Shown: one piece after another, positions 7,842 through 16,461 of the stretch | Position numbering within the stretch: position 1 is the first letter of the stretch | Layout of the letters: the number at the start of each line of letters is the position of its first letter | NCBI GenBank assembly: GCA_035606235.1 | Contig: DATNFU010000019.1 | Coordinates: 9,270-73,269 of the forward strand | Source: 66-474 sp035606235 | GTDB taxonomy: Bacteria; Pseudomonadota; Gammaproteobacteria; Xanthomonadales; Rhodanobacteraceae | Length of the DNA stretch: 64,000 nucleotides | Direction: 5' to 3' | Position numbers and translations under genes: made by a program | The notes under the pieces: model-generated | Database searches by the model: none | Told to the model about the DNA's origin: nothing | What the model saw: only the letters and a program-made list of their open reading frames with translations

Positions 7842-9350
7842 ATGAGCCAACGATTCCCGTCATTTGCCTCGTCCGCACGCGGCCCGCTCGCCGGCGCGCT
7901 CGCACTGTTGCTCGCCGGCTGCGCGGTCGGGCCGAACTACCATCGGCCCGATGCGCCGGCGGTGGATCGCTACACCACGCAGCCGTTGCCGGCGCAAACC
8001 GTATCCGCCGACACGGCCGGCGGTGATGCGCAGCGCTTCCTGCAAGGGCAAAGCGTGCCGGATCGCTGGTGGACGACGTTCGGCAATGATGAGCTGACCC
8101 GTCGCGTGAACCAGGCGCTGGCGCACTCGCCGACGATCGCCTCGGCGCAGGCTTCGCTGCGCGAGGCGCAGGAAAACGCCGCCGCCGCCCGTGGCGGCTT
8201 GTTCCCGTCGCTGGATGCGAGCGCGGGGGGAACCCGCGAGAAACAATCCGGCGCACAGTTCGGTGGCTCGGGCGCGGCATTCGGCAGTAGCCCGTTTACC
8301 GTCTACAACGCGGGCGTCAGTGTCGGCTATGTGTTCGACATCTTCGGCGGCGTGCGTCGCGGAGTCGAAGCGCAAACGGCGCTGGCCGACGCACAGCGCG
8401 CGCAACTGGATGCGACTTATCTGATCCTCGCCACCAATGTGGTGACGGCGTCGTTGCAGGAAGCGTCGCTGCGCGAGCAGGTGCGAGCGACCGAGCAGAT
8501 CGCGGATTTCTTGCGCAAGGAGCTGGATATCGCGCAGAAGCAGCAGCAGATCGGCGCCAAATCGTTGTCCGACACGCTCGCGGTGAGCGCGCAACTGGCG
8601 AGCACCGAAGCCACGTTGCCGCCGCTGCGCAAGCAACTTGCCGCGACCCAGGATCAACTCGCGACTTATCTGGGCGTGACGCCCGCGCAATTGCAGCTGC
8701 AGCCGATCACGCTTGCGGACGTTACCTTGCCGCAGGACATTCCGGTGAGCCTGCCTTCGAGCATCGTTGCGCAGCGCCCGGATATCCGTGCCGCCTCCGC
8801 GCAATTGCATGCCGCGACCGCGCAGGTCGGCGTTGCCGTCGCCGACATGCTGCCGCAGCTCACCTTGTCCGGCAGCGTCGGCTCGCAAGCACTCCACAGC
8901 GGCGATTTGTTCTCCGCCGGCACCGGCGCATGGTCGCTGGGATTGAGCTTGCTGCAACCGATCTTCCACGGTGGCGAACTGTTGCACAAGAAACGCGCGG
9001 CGCAGGCGGGCATGGATCGCGCGCTGGCGGATTGGCGGCAGAACGTACTCACCGCATTCCAGAATGTTGCCGACACCCTGCAGGCGCTCGACTTCGATGC
9101 GCAAGGCTTGGCCGCGCAGAACACCGCCGAACAAGCTGCCGCCCAGCGGTTGGAACTCACGCGCACGCAATACCAGGTCGGCGCGGTGGATTATCTGACC
9201 TTGCTGGATGCCGAACGCCAGTACCAGCAGGCGCTGATCCAGTTGATCCAGGCCCGCGCCGCGCGCCTGGCCGACACCGCCGCGCTGTATGCCGCGCTGG
9301 GCGGGGGTTGGCAGGGCAACGCCTCTCAAATCGCTTCAACGAAGAAATAG
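7842..9350 (+). CDS. RND efflux outer-membrane factor lipoprotein (OprM/NodT family)
   Basis: TolC-like channel of 502 aa that forms the outer-membrane exit of a tripartite drug pump. A lipoprotein signal peptide ends in L-L-L-A-G-C27, so Cys27 is lipidated. The mature start (AVGPNYHRPDAP) and the two repeated helical halves (SLREAQENAAAARGGLFPSLDASAG and the later AQRPDIRAASAQL) are typical of the NodT/OprM family. ATG 7842 directly precedes the signal peptide; the frame runs upstream to 7635 only through promoter DNA. The Shine-Dalgarno (AAAGAA) is weak. The adaptor and permease genes follow, an order opposite to the common adaptor-permease-channel. Confidence 0.95.
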   Translation: MSQRFPSFASSARGPLAGALALLLAGCAVGPNYHRPDAPAVDRYTTQPLPAQTVSADTAGGDAQRFLQGQSVPDRWWTTFGNDELTRRVNQALAHSPTIASAQASLREAQENAAAARGGLFPSLDASAGGTREKQSGAQFGGSGAAFGSSPFTVYNAGVSVGYVFDIFGGVRRGVEAQTALADAQRAQLDATYLILATNVVTASLQEASLREQVRATEQIADFLRKELDIAQKQQQIGAKSLSDTLAVSAQLASTEATLPPLRKQLAATQDQLATYLGVTPAQLQLQPITLADVTLPQDIPVSLPSSIVAQRPDIRAASAQLHAATAQVGVAVADMLPQLTLSGSVGSQALHSGDLFSAGTGAWSLGLSLLQPIFHGGELLHKKRAAQAGMDRALADWRQNVLTAFQNVADTLQALDFDAQGLAAQNTAEQAAAQRLELTRTQYQVGAVDYLTLLDAERQYQQALIQLIQARAARLADTAALYAALGGGWQGNASQIASTKK

Positions 9351-9660
9351 CACTCGTGCGGCCAGGGATGGTCGCTGTTTGATTTTTGGCGATCAAGGAC
9401 GATCGCGCAATGTTTCGCAGGCAGGATGCCTGCTTTTGACCGCCGTCATGGAGGATCGCAAAAGGCAAACCGGTGGACAGGAAGCCCACTTCTGGATTCC
9501 GCCACGAATGGCTGCAACACACGAATCATTTGTTGAATCGGCGAGCAAGGACGTTCGCACAAAGAATTTCGATCAGGGACGATAAAAATTGAAAAGCGCA
9601 GACAGGAAGTCTGCTTTTTGATCTTGCGATCAAGGCCGATCGCAATTACGAGGAAAACAC
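9351..9660 (+). promoter_or_regulatory. 310-nt spacer with an array of GGA-loop hairpins (candidate RsmA/CsrA target or decoy RNA)
   Basis: There is no gene here. Successive stem-loops present A(N)GGA in the loop: 9358-9375 (loop AGGGAT), 9389-9406 (perfect stem GCGATC, loop AAGGAC), 9417-9433 (perfect GCAGGC, loop AGGAT, then TTTT), 9473-9489 (imperfect, loop AGGAA), 9541-9558 (GCGAGC, loop AAGGAC), 9572-9583 (short, loop AGGGAC) and 9598-9614 (perfect GCAGAC, loop AGGAA, followed by TTTTT like an intrinsic terminator). A further 8-bp stem, TTGCGATC, spans 9624-9645 with loop AAGGCC. Unpaired GGAGGA occurs near 9450. The array ends at the adaptor Shine-Dalgarno (GAGGAAA). CsrA/RsmA proteins are known to bind GGA in hairpin loops; binding here is inferred. 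Confidence 0.6.
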
Positions 9661-10887
9661 ATGCAAACGCTCGCGCAAAGAATGCCCAGCACCAAAAAGC
9701 GGATGATCTGGATGGTTGTCGGCGTGCTGGTGCTGATCGCGATCATCGTCGCCATCAAGGTGCTGCTGGTGATGCGGATGATCGCCAGTTTTCCCAAGCC
9801 CACCCCGGCCACGGTGAGTACCGCCACCGCCGAATATCAAGTGTGGCAGCCGCAGTTGTCCGCGGTCGGCACCCTGCGCGCGGTGCGCGGCGCCGATCTC
9901 GCGCTGGATGTTTCCGGCCTGGTCGAGGCGGTCAACCTGAAATCCGGCGACGACGTGAAACAGGGTCAGGTGCTGCTGAAACTGCGCGATGCCGACGACG
10001 AGGCCAAGCTTGCCTCCTTGCAGGCGACCGCCAAACTGGCCGCTCTCACCGCCAATCGTTCGAAGCAGCAATTGGCCGTGCAGGCGATCAGCCGCGCCCA
10101 GTACGACACCGACATGGCGAACCTCAAGAGCGCGCAGGCACAGGCCGATGCCCAGACCGCGCTGGTGGCCAAGAAGACCCTGCGCGCACCGTTCTCCGGC
10201 CGCGCCGGCATCATCACCGTCAATCCCGGTGCGTATCTCAACGCCGGCACCACGATCGTGACGGTGCAGCAGCTGGATCCGCTGTATGTGGACTTCTTCG
10301 TGCCGCAACGTGAGCTCGGTCGCGTACATGTCGGACAGAAGATCGATCTGTCGCTGGACGCGTTCGGCAATCACCCGTTCACCGGCCAGGTCAGTGCGAT
10401 CAATCCGAAAGTGGACAACGACACCCGCAACGTGCAGATCGAGGCCACCGTTCCGAACCATGACGGTGAGCTGACGCCCGGCATGTTCGCGAAAGTTGCC
10501 GTGGATGCCGGCGCCACCCAGCGCTATCTGACGCTGCCGCAAACCGCGGTGGTCTACAACCCGTACGGCGAAACGGTTTACACGGTGCTGAAGAAAGCCG
10601 ATTACGACAAGGCGCAGGCACGGTCGCGCGCGCAAGGTGGCGAGCCGGTTGACAACGGTGCGGGCAAGGACAAGCAGCAGCTTCCGGCGGATGCGCTGGT
10701 GGTGCAGCAGACCTTCGTGGTCACCGGTGGCACGCGCGGCGATCAGGTGTCGATCGTCAAGGGTCTGCCGGAGGGCGCCGAGGTGGTGACCAGCGGGCAG
10801 TTGAAGTTGAAGAACGGCGCGCCGATCAAGGTTGACAACCGCGTAAGGCCGTCCAGCAATCCCAATCCGACGCCGACCGAAGATTGA
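9661..10887 (+). CDS. RND efflux periplasmic adaptor (membrane fusion) subunit
   Basis: Periplasmic adaptor of 408 aa linking the permease to the outer-membrane channel. An uncleaved membrane anchor spans about residues 15-38, with no lipobox. The lipoyl half-motifs (VSGLVEAVNLKSGDDVKQGQVLLKL and LRAPFSGRAGIITVNPGAYL) flank a short alpha-hairpin, followed by beta-barrel and membrane-proximal domains. The family corresponds to AcrA/MexA/MdtA. The ATG at 9661 has GAGGAAA 5-6 nt upstream. The long hairpin-filled leader suggests post-transcriptional control separate from the upstream channel gene. Confidence 0.95.
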   Translation: MQTLAQRMPSTKKRMIWMVVGVLVLIAIIVAIKVLLVMRMIASFPKPTPATVSTATAEYQVWQPQLSAVGTLRAVRGADLALDVSGLVEAVNLKSGDDVKQGQVLLKLRDADDEAKLASLQATAKLAALTANRSKQQLAVQAISRAQYDTDMANLKSAQAQADAQTALVAKKTLRAPFSGRAGIITVNPGAYLNAGTTIVTVQQLDPLYVDFFVPQRELGRVHVGQKIDLSLDAFGNHPFTGQVSAINPKVDNDTRNVQIEATVPNHDGELTPGMFAKVAVDAGATQRYLTLPQTAVVYNPYGETVYTVLKKADYDKAQARSRAQGGEPVDNGAGKDKQQLPADALVVQQTFVVTGGTRGDQVSIVKGLPEGAEVVTSGQLKLKNGAPIKVDNRVRPSSNPNPTPTED

Positions 10888-11050
10888 AGATAAAACGCGT
10901 GCGTCATTCCGGCGCAGCCGGATCCATTTTGAGCCCTGCTTCTTCGCATAGGAGCGAAAGTCAAAGTGGATTCCGGGTTCCATCGCCAATGAAGCAGGCG
11001 ACGGCGCCGGATATTTTTTACCTCGATGGTTCCTTTCGCAGGTCGCTGCC
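10888..11050 (+). other. 163-nt spacer with repeat fragments and a GGA-loop hairpin
   Basis: It begins with a fragment of a dispersed CGTCATTCCGG-type repeat (about 10902-10925), the related GGATTCCGGG near 10968, and a hairpin TTCGC-ATAGGA-GCGAA at 10943-10958 whose loop carries GGA. The permease start follows without a strong Shine-Dalgarno (TTTCGCAGG 8-10 nt away). Confidence 0.4.
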
Positions 11051-14000
11051 ATGAATTTCACAGATATCTTCATCAAGAAACCCGTGCTGGCGATCGTGGT
11101 CAGCGCGCTGATCCTGGTGCTCGGCGTGCGCGCGGTCACTTCGCTGACGGTGCGCCAGTATCCACAGACCGAGAACGCGGTGGTCACGGTGACTACCGCG
11201 TACTTCGGCGCGGATGCGCAGACCGTGGCGGGCTTCATTACCCAGCCGCTGGAGCAGGCGATCGCACAGGCACAGGGCATCGACTATCTGTCGTCCAGCA
11301 GTGTCAGCGGCGTGTCCACTATCACCGCGACCTTGCGTCTGAATTACGACGCCAACAAGGCGCTGACCGAGATCCAGACCCAGGTCAGCTCGGTGCGCAA
11401 CCAGTTGCCGCCGCAGGCACAGCAGCCGGTCTTGAACGTGCAGACCGGGCAGACCATCGATGCGATGTACCTGGGCTTCCGCAGCGACGTGCTGCCGTCC
11501 AACAGCGTCACCGATTATCTGGTGCGCGAGGTGAAGCCCAAGCTGGATGCCCTGCAAGGCGTGCAGACCGCGGAAATCCTGGGCGGTCGCCAGTTCGCAT
11601 TGCGCGCTTGGCTGGATCCGGCCCGCATGGCCGCGCACGACGTCACCGCGGCGGATGTGTTCAAGGCGCTGTCGACGAACAACTTCCTCGCGGCGGTCGG
11701 CTCCACCAAGGGTCAGATGGTATCGGTGGACCTCACCGCCGACACCGACCTGCACACGGTGGATGAATTCAAGCAGCTCTCGATCAAGCAGAAAAACGGT
11801 GCCATCGTGCGCCTGCAGGACGTCGCCAACGTGACGCTCGGCGCGGAGAACTATGACTTCAACGTGTCCTTCAGCGGCAAGCACGCGGTGTTCATCGGCA
11901 TCAAGGTCGCGCCCGACGCCAATGTTCTGGATGTCGCCCAGCGCGTGCGCGACGCGCTGCCGGACATCCAGTCGCAATTGCCGAACGGATTGACCGGCAC
12001 GATCGTCTATGACGGGACCGAGTTTGTCACGGCCTCCATCCACGAAGTCGCCAAGACCCTGATCGAGGCATTGATCATCGTGACCCTGGTGATCTTCCTG
12101 TTCCTGGGCTCGATGCGTGCGGTGATCATCCCGGTGATCGCGATGCCACTGTCTCTGATCGGCGCATTCTTCGTGATGCTGGCGCTGGGCTACTCGATCA
12201 ACCTGCTCACGCTGCTGGCCTTGGTATTGGCGATCGGCCTGGTGGTGGATGACGCGATCATCGTGGTCGAGAACGTCGATCGGCACATGAAGGAGGAAGG
12301 CAAGTCGCCGCTGCAGGCAGCGCTGCTGGGCGCGCGCGAGCTGGGCGGCCCTATTGTGGCCATGACGGTGGTGTTGATCGCGGTGTACGTGCCGATCGGC
12401 TTCCAGAAAGGATTGACCGGCGCGCTGTTCACCGAGTTTGCGTTCACGCTGGCCGGCGCGGTCACGGTATCGGCAATCATCGCGCTGACCCTGTCGCCGA
12501 TGATGTGCGCGAAGTTCTTCCGCAGCGAGCAGGAGGGCGGCCGCTTCGTGCAGTACATCGATCGCCAGTTCGGCCGCGTGCACCGCGGTTACTCGCGCCT
12601 GCTGCATGGGACGCTGGCCACCTGGAAGGTGATCGTGGTGATGGGCGTGTTGCTGGCCGGCGCCACCTTCCTGCTGGGCATGACCGCGCAGTCGGAACTG
12701 GCGCCCGAGGAAGACCAGGGCTTCGTGTTCTATCAGTTGCAGGGGCCGCCGGATGCGACCGCACAGCAGATGCAGGGCTATTCGACACAGATGTTCGAGA
12801 TCGGCAGCAAGCTGCCCGAATACGAGCAGATGTTCCAGATCGTGCAACCGGGCGTAGGCTTCGGCGGCATGCTGTTCAAGCCGTGGAGTGAGCGCAGCAA
12901 GGGTGCGCACGAGCTGACCCAGGAATTGCAGAACAAGTGGAGCTCGATTGCCGGCGCGCAGATCTTCGTGTTCGCCTTGCCGCCGCTGCCGGGTGCGCAG
13001 GGCGCGCCGGTGCAGTTCGTGATCAACACCACCGAGCCGTTCCAGAACTTGAACGATGTCACCCAGAAGGTGCTGCAGAAAGCCAAGGACAGCGGCAAAT
13101 TCTACTTCGTGGATTCGGATCTCAAGATCGACAAGCCGCAGAGCACGCTGGTTGTCAATCGCGATCTGGTCTCCACGCTGGGGCTGACCCAGCAGGATGT
13201 CGGCGACACGTTGAGTGCGGCGCTGGGCGGCGGCTTCGTCAATTACTTCTCGATCGCGGGCCGTTCCTACAAGGTTATCCCGCAAGTGAAGCAGGTGGAT
13301 CGCCTCAATCCCAATCAGGTGCTCGACTACTACATCGCCGCTCCGGATGGCGCGATGATCCCGGCCTCGACCGTTGCGCATCTCAAGAACACGGTGGTGC
13401 CGCGTTCGATCAACCGCTTCCAGCAATTGAACTCGGCGACCATTTCCGGCGCCACCGGGATGTCGCAGGCGGATGCACTGCAATTCCTGCGCGACGCGCT
13501 GCACGAGGTCGCGCCGAGCGGCTACAACGTGGACTATGCCGGGCAGTCGCGCCAGTTCGTGCAGGAAGCCGGGGGTTTCGGGGTGACCTTGCTGCTCGCG
13601 GTGATCATCGTATTCCTGACGCTGGCCGCGCAGTTCAACAGCCTGCGCGATCCGATCGTGATCCTGGTGTCGGTGCCGATGGCGATGTTCGGCGCGCTGA
13701 TCTTCGTGAATCTGCTGACCAGTCTGAACATTTATACGCAGGTGGGTCTGGTGACGCTGATGGGCCTGATCAGCAAGCACGGCGTGCTGATCGTGCAGTT
13801 CGCCAATGAATCGCAACGTTCCGGGATGAGCAAACGCGACGCGATCGAATACGCAGCCGGCGTGCGGTTGCGCCCGATCCTGATGACCACGGCGGCGATG
13901 GTGCTGGGCGTGATGCCGCTGGTGATCGCCTCCGGCGCGGGCGCCGCGGGCCGCTTCAACATGGGTCTGGTGATTTCGACCGGCCTCGCGATCGGCACGC

Positions 14001-14110
14001 TGTTCACTTTATTCGTGGTGCCGGCGTTCTACATGCTGCTGGCGGCGGATCACCAGAAGGAACGTGATCAGGCTGGCACGCTCGCATTGAACGAGCCGCA
14101 GGTGGAGTAA
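11051..14110 (+). CDS. RND efflux permease (HAE1, MexB/MdtB type)
   Basis: Inner-membrane proton/drug antiporter of 1019 aa, the expected RND length. It has one N-terminal helix (about 11-30), a large periplasmic loop, helices 2-6, a second periplasmic loop and helices 8-12. The proton-relay aspartates D400-D401 lie in G-L-V-V-D-D-A-I-I-V-V-E-N-V, and the matching lysine in TM10 is in GLISKHGVLIV. N-terminal IFIKKPVLAIVVSALILVLG fits HAE1 multidrug exporters; the substrate range cannot be read from sequence. It is the last gene of the operon, and a perfect 15-bp inverted repeat follows the stop. Confidence 0.96.
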   Translation: MNFTDIFIKKPVLAIVVSALILVLGVRAVTSLTVRQYPQTENAVVTVTTAYFGADAQTVAGFITQPLEQAIAQAQGIDYLSSSSVSGVSTITATLRLNYDANKALTEIQTQVSSVRNQLPPQAQQPVLNVQTGQTIDAMYLGFRSDVLPSNSVTDYLVREVKPKLDALQGVQTAEILGGRQFALRAWLDPARMAAHDVTAADVFKALSTNNFLAAVGSTKGQMVSVDLTADTDLHTVDEFKQLSIKQKNGAIVRLQDVANVTLGAENYDFNVSFSGKHAVFIGIKVAPDANVLDVAQRVRDALPDIQSQLPNGLTGTIVYDGTEFVTASIHEVAKTLIEALIIVTLVIFLFLGSMRAVIIPVIAMPLSLIGAFFVMLALGYSINLLTLLALVLAIGLVVDDAIIVVENVDRHMKEEGKSPLQAALLGARELGGPIVAMTVVLIAVYVPIGFQKGLTGALFTEFAFTLAGAVTVSAIIALTLSPMMCAKFFRSEQEGGRFVQYIDRQFGRVHRGYSRLLHGTLATWKVIVVMGVLLAGATFLLGMTAQSELAPEEDQGFVFYQLQGPPDATAQQMQGYSTQMFEIGSKLPEYEQMFQIVQPGVGFGGMLFKPWSERSKGAHELTQELQNKWSSIAGAQIFVFALPPLPGAQGAPVQFVINTTEPFQNLNDVTQKVLQKAKDSGKFYFVDSDLKIDKPQSTLVVNRDLVSTLGLTQQDVGDTLSAALGGGFVNYFSIAGRSYKVIPQVKQVDRLNPNQVLDYYIAAPDGAMIPASTVAHLKNTVVPRSINRFQQLNSATISGATGMSQADALQFLRDALHEVAPSGYNVDYAGQSRQFVQEAGGFGVTLLLAVIIVFLTLAAQFNSLRDPIVILVSVPMAMFGALIFVNLLTSLNIYTQVGLVTLMGLISKHGVLIVQFANESQRSGMSKRDAIEYAAGVRLRPILMTTAAMVLGVMPLVIASGAGAAGRFNMGLVISTGLAIGTLFTLFVVPAFYMLLAADHQKERDQAGTLALNEPQVE

Positions 14111-14115
14111 AGCAG

Positions 14116-14152
14116 GCCCGATCAAGCCGCTCATCGGGCGGCTTGATCGGGC
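14116..14152 (+). terminator. perfect 15-bp inverted repeat after the RND operon
   Basis: GCCCGATCAAGCCGC (14116-14130) and its exact reverse complement (14138-14152) flank a 7-nt loop, 5 nt after the permease stop. There is no U-run, so it may be a processing or 3'-stabilising hairpin rather than a classical intrinsic terminator. Confidence 0.55.
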
Positions 14153-14191
14153 GCTTCGCGCGCACCCGCCCGACATGCGTAAACTTGACGC

Positions 14192-15028
14192 ATGCAGACG
14201 CCGGATCAATCCCCTCTTGGGCGCAAGATCGATTTTCCCGATCGCGTCGATCCGCGGGTATTGTTTCCGATTCCGCGCGCGCAGACGCGCGCCGAATGGC
14301 AGCTCGATGGACGCGTGTCGCCGTTCACCGGCGTGGATATCTGGAACGCCTACGAATTGTCGTGGCTGGATCCGCGCGGCAAGCCGCGCGTGGCGCTGGC
14401 GGAGCTGCGGGTGCCGGCGGAATCGCCGAATCTGATCGAATCCAAATCGCTGAAGTTGTACTTGAACGGCTATGCATTCGAGCGCTTCGATAGCGGCCAG
14501 GCCGTGCGTGCGGCGATCGCGCGCGATCTTTCCGCCGCGGCCGGTGGCGCAATCGAAGTCGCGCTGATCGAACCGCCTGAATTCGCGGCGCAAACCATCG
14601 CGGAATTGCCGGGAGCTTCGCTCGACGAACTGCAGCTCGAGATCGGCGAATACGGGCCGCCACAGCCGCGGCATCTGCGCGCCGACACCCGCGCGTGCCA
14701 AACGGAGGAGTCGCTGACCACCCAGTTGTTCCGGTCCAATTGTCCGGTCACCGGCCAACCCGATTGGGCGGCACTGCAGATCCGTTATCACGGCGCGCCG
14801 ATCGATCACGCGGGCTTGCTGCGTTATCTGGTTTCCTGGCGCAATCATCGCGGCTTCCATGAAGCCTGCGTCGAGCGCATCTGCGCGGATATCCTGATGC
14901 GCTGCGCACCGCGCGACTTGAGTGTATACGCGCGTTTCACCCGCCGCGGCGGGCTGGATATCAATCCGTGGCGCGCGACGCCTGGCTACGCGGCGCGGCC
15001 GCCCAACCTGCGCGGGGCAAGACAGTAG
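14192..15028 (+). CDS. queF: NADPH-dependent 7-cyano-7-deazaguanine reductase QueF
   Basis: Converts preQ0 to preQ1 in queuosine biosynthesis. At 278 aa it is the long two-module (E. coli-type) form. Seen are the QueF motif LIESKSLKLYLNGYAFERF in the first module, the covalent-intermediate cysteine C184 in LFRSNCPVTGQPDWA and the signature SWRNHRGFHEACVERI. No other queuosine genes are near. TAAACT at 14180-14185 ends 6 nt before the ATG and no Shine-Dalgarno is seen, consistent with a leaderless transcript. It is separated from the AIF-like gene by 155 nt with its own hairpin. Confidence 0.97.
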   Translation: MQTPDQSPLGRKIDFPDRVDPRVLFPIPRAQTRAEWQLDGRVSPFTGVDIWNAYELSWLDPRGKPRVALAELRVPAESPNLIESKSLKLYLNGYAFERFDSGQAVRAAIARDLSAAAGGAIEVALIEPPEFAAQTIAELPGASLDELQLEIGEYGPPQPRHLRADTRACQTEESLTTQLFRSNCPVTGQPDWAALQIRYHGAPIDHAGLLRYLVSWRNHRGFHEACVERICADILMRCAPRDLSVYARFTRRGGLDINPWRATPGYAARPPNLRGARQ

Positions 15029-15153
15029 CGCGGGAACCATTTGGCGATGAGCATCATCAAGAGCAAAATGGATTCCGGTTTCATCGGTGATCAGCGGCGG
15101 ATGCAATCGGCTGAATGTCAAATTGGAACGGGCGGTGGGTGACCGCTTTCATC

Positions 15154-15174
15154 TTGCGATCGGGATGATCGCAA
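15154..15174 (+). promoter_or_regulatory. GGA-loop hairpin in the leader of the AIF-like gene
   Basis: Perfect 8-bp stem TTGCGATC/GATCGCAA with loop GGGAT, abutting the Shine-Dalgarno AAAGGAGA (15173-15180). The stem is identical to the last hairpin of the efflux spacer (9624-9645). If transcribed it could mask or regulate ribosome access. Confidence 0.5.
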
Positions 15175-15183
15175 AGGAGAACC

Positions 15184-16371
15184 ATGGAACACGCCTACGA
15201 CTACCTGATCCTCGGCGCCGGCATGGCGGCCTCCGCCGCGGCGCGCGGCATTCGCCAACGCGATGAGCGAGGCAGCATTGCCCTGCTTGGCGCGGAACCG
15301 CACCCGCCCTACGATCGGCCGCCGCTCACCAAGGACCTGTGGAACGGCAAGAAGCAGCTTGAGGAAATCTGGCGTGACATCGAGAGCGCGCGCGCCACGT
15401 TGTTTCCCGGCCGCCACGCGCTCGGCGTCGATCCACGCGCGAAATCCGTTCGCGACGACCACGGTGACCATTACCGCTACGGCAAACTGCTGATCGCCAC
15501 CGGCGGCACGCCGCGTCGCATCCCGGGACTGGCAGGCGATCGCGTGATTTATTACCGCACGCTGGATGATTACCACGCGTTGCGCGACGCGCTGCGCAAG
15601 GGCATGCACGTGGCGGTGATCGGCGGCGGCTTCATCGGCAGCGAAATCGCGGCGGCGCTGGCGATGAATGGCGCCAGGGTCACGCAATTGATCGCGGAAG
15701 ATGCGATCGGCGCGCGGGTTTATCCGCAGGGGCTGGCGCGTTTCATCACCGACTACTACCGCGACAAGGGCGTGGACGTGCGCTGCGGTGCACGCGTCAC
15801 GGGCGGCAGCGCCAGCGACGACGGCGTTACCCTGCAACTCGAAGGCGGCGCATCGCTGGAATCGGAATGGGCGATCGCGGGGCTGGGTATCACGCCCAAC
15901 GTGCAGCTCGCGCACGAGGCCGGTCTGCGCGTGGACAACGGCATCATCGTGGATGCGCAATTGCGCACCTCGCACGCGGACATCTGGGCCGCTGGCGATG
16001 TGGCGAATTATCCGGATGCCACGCTCGGCACGCGCCGCCGCGTCGAACACGAGGATGCGGCATTGACGATGGGCGAACACGCCGGCGCCGGCATGGCAGG
16101 TGCCCACGCGCCGTACACGCATCTGCCGTATTTCTATTCCGACCTGTTCGAGCTCGGCTATGAAGCGCTCGGCGAGCTGGATGCGCGCCTGCAAACAGTC
16201 GAGGATTGGAAGCAGCCCAATCGCGAAGGCGTGGTGTATTACCTCGACAGCGGCCGTGTGCGCGGCGTGCTGTTGTGGAACGTGTGGGATCAGAAAGACA
16301 ATGCGCGCGCCCTGATCGGCGAAGACGGGCCGCATGATGCGCAGTCGTTGCGCGGGCGGTTGCCGGCTTAG
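15184..16371 (+). CDS. AIF-like FAD/NAD(P)-dependent oxidoreductase
   Basis: Two-dinucleotide-fold flavoprotein of 395 aa. The FAD site is LILGAGMAASAAARGI (residues 7-22), the NAD(P) site is VAVIGGGFIGSEIAAAL, and the second FAD motif is IWAAGDVANY. Beyond the generic ferredoxin-reductase fold, several stretches closely recall mitochondrial apoptosis-inducing factor: YDRPPLTKDLW, LLIATGGTPR, GTRRRVEHEDAA and the C-terminal YSDLFELGYEALGELD and VRGVLLWNVWDQ. In AIF these belong to the NADH oxidoreductase core and C-terminal domain. No signal peptide is seen, so it is probably cytosolic. The start is set by AAGGAGA 4 nt before ATG. The electron acceptor is unknown. Confidence 0.85.
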   Translation: MEHAYDYLILGAGMAASAAARGIRQRDERGSIALLGAEPHPPYDRPPLTKDLWNGKKQLEEIWRDIESARATLFPGRHALGVDPRAKSVRDDHGDHYRYGKLLIATGGTPRRIPGLAGDRVIYYRTLDDYHALRDALRKGMHVAVIGGGFIGSEIAAALAMNGARVTQLIAEDAIGARVYPQGLARFITDYYRDKGVDVRCGARVTGGSASDDGVTLQLEGGASLESEWAIAGLGITPNVQLAHEAGLRVDNGIIVDAQLRTSHADIWAAGDVANYPDATLGTRRRVEHEDAALTMGEHAGAGMAGAHAPYTHLPYFYSDLFELGYEALGELDARLQTVEDWKQPNREGVVYYLDSGRVRGVLLWNVWDQKDNARALIGEDGPHDAQSLRGRLPA

Positions 16372-16382
16372 CTTGGTAAAGA

Positions 16383-16397
16383 CTGCTCGCAGGCGAC
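16383..16397 (+). repeat. REP-like element, partial copy
   Basis: CTGCTCGCAGGCGAC matches the core of the GGAGCnnGCTTGCnGGCGAC repeats found at 21474, 21513, 23708 and 29259. It lies between the convergent AIF-like and histidine-kinase genes. Confidence 0.45.
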
Positions 16398-16461
16398 AGT
16401 GCTCGCTTGGTGTTTTGCGACAGCCGGACGCGTTGCGTGGCGGTCCCGCGCAAGCAGGCCT

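Noticed and set aside
9624..9645. Last hairpin of the efflux spacer as an RsmA site
   Set aside because: The stem is the longest, but the loop AAGGCC lacks the A after GG, so it does not meet the GGA rule and may only shape the ribosome site.
11018..13816. 932-codon open frame antisense to the RND permease
   Set aside because: Composition is extreme in His/Gln/Arg and mirrors the opposite gene; no start signal.
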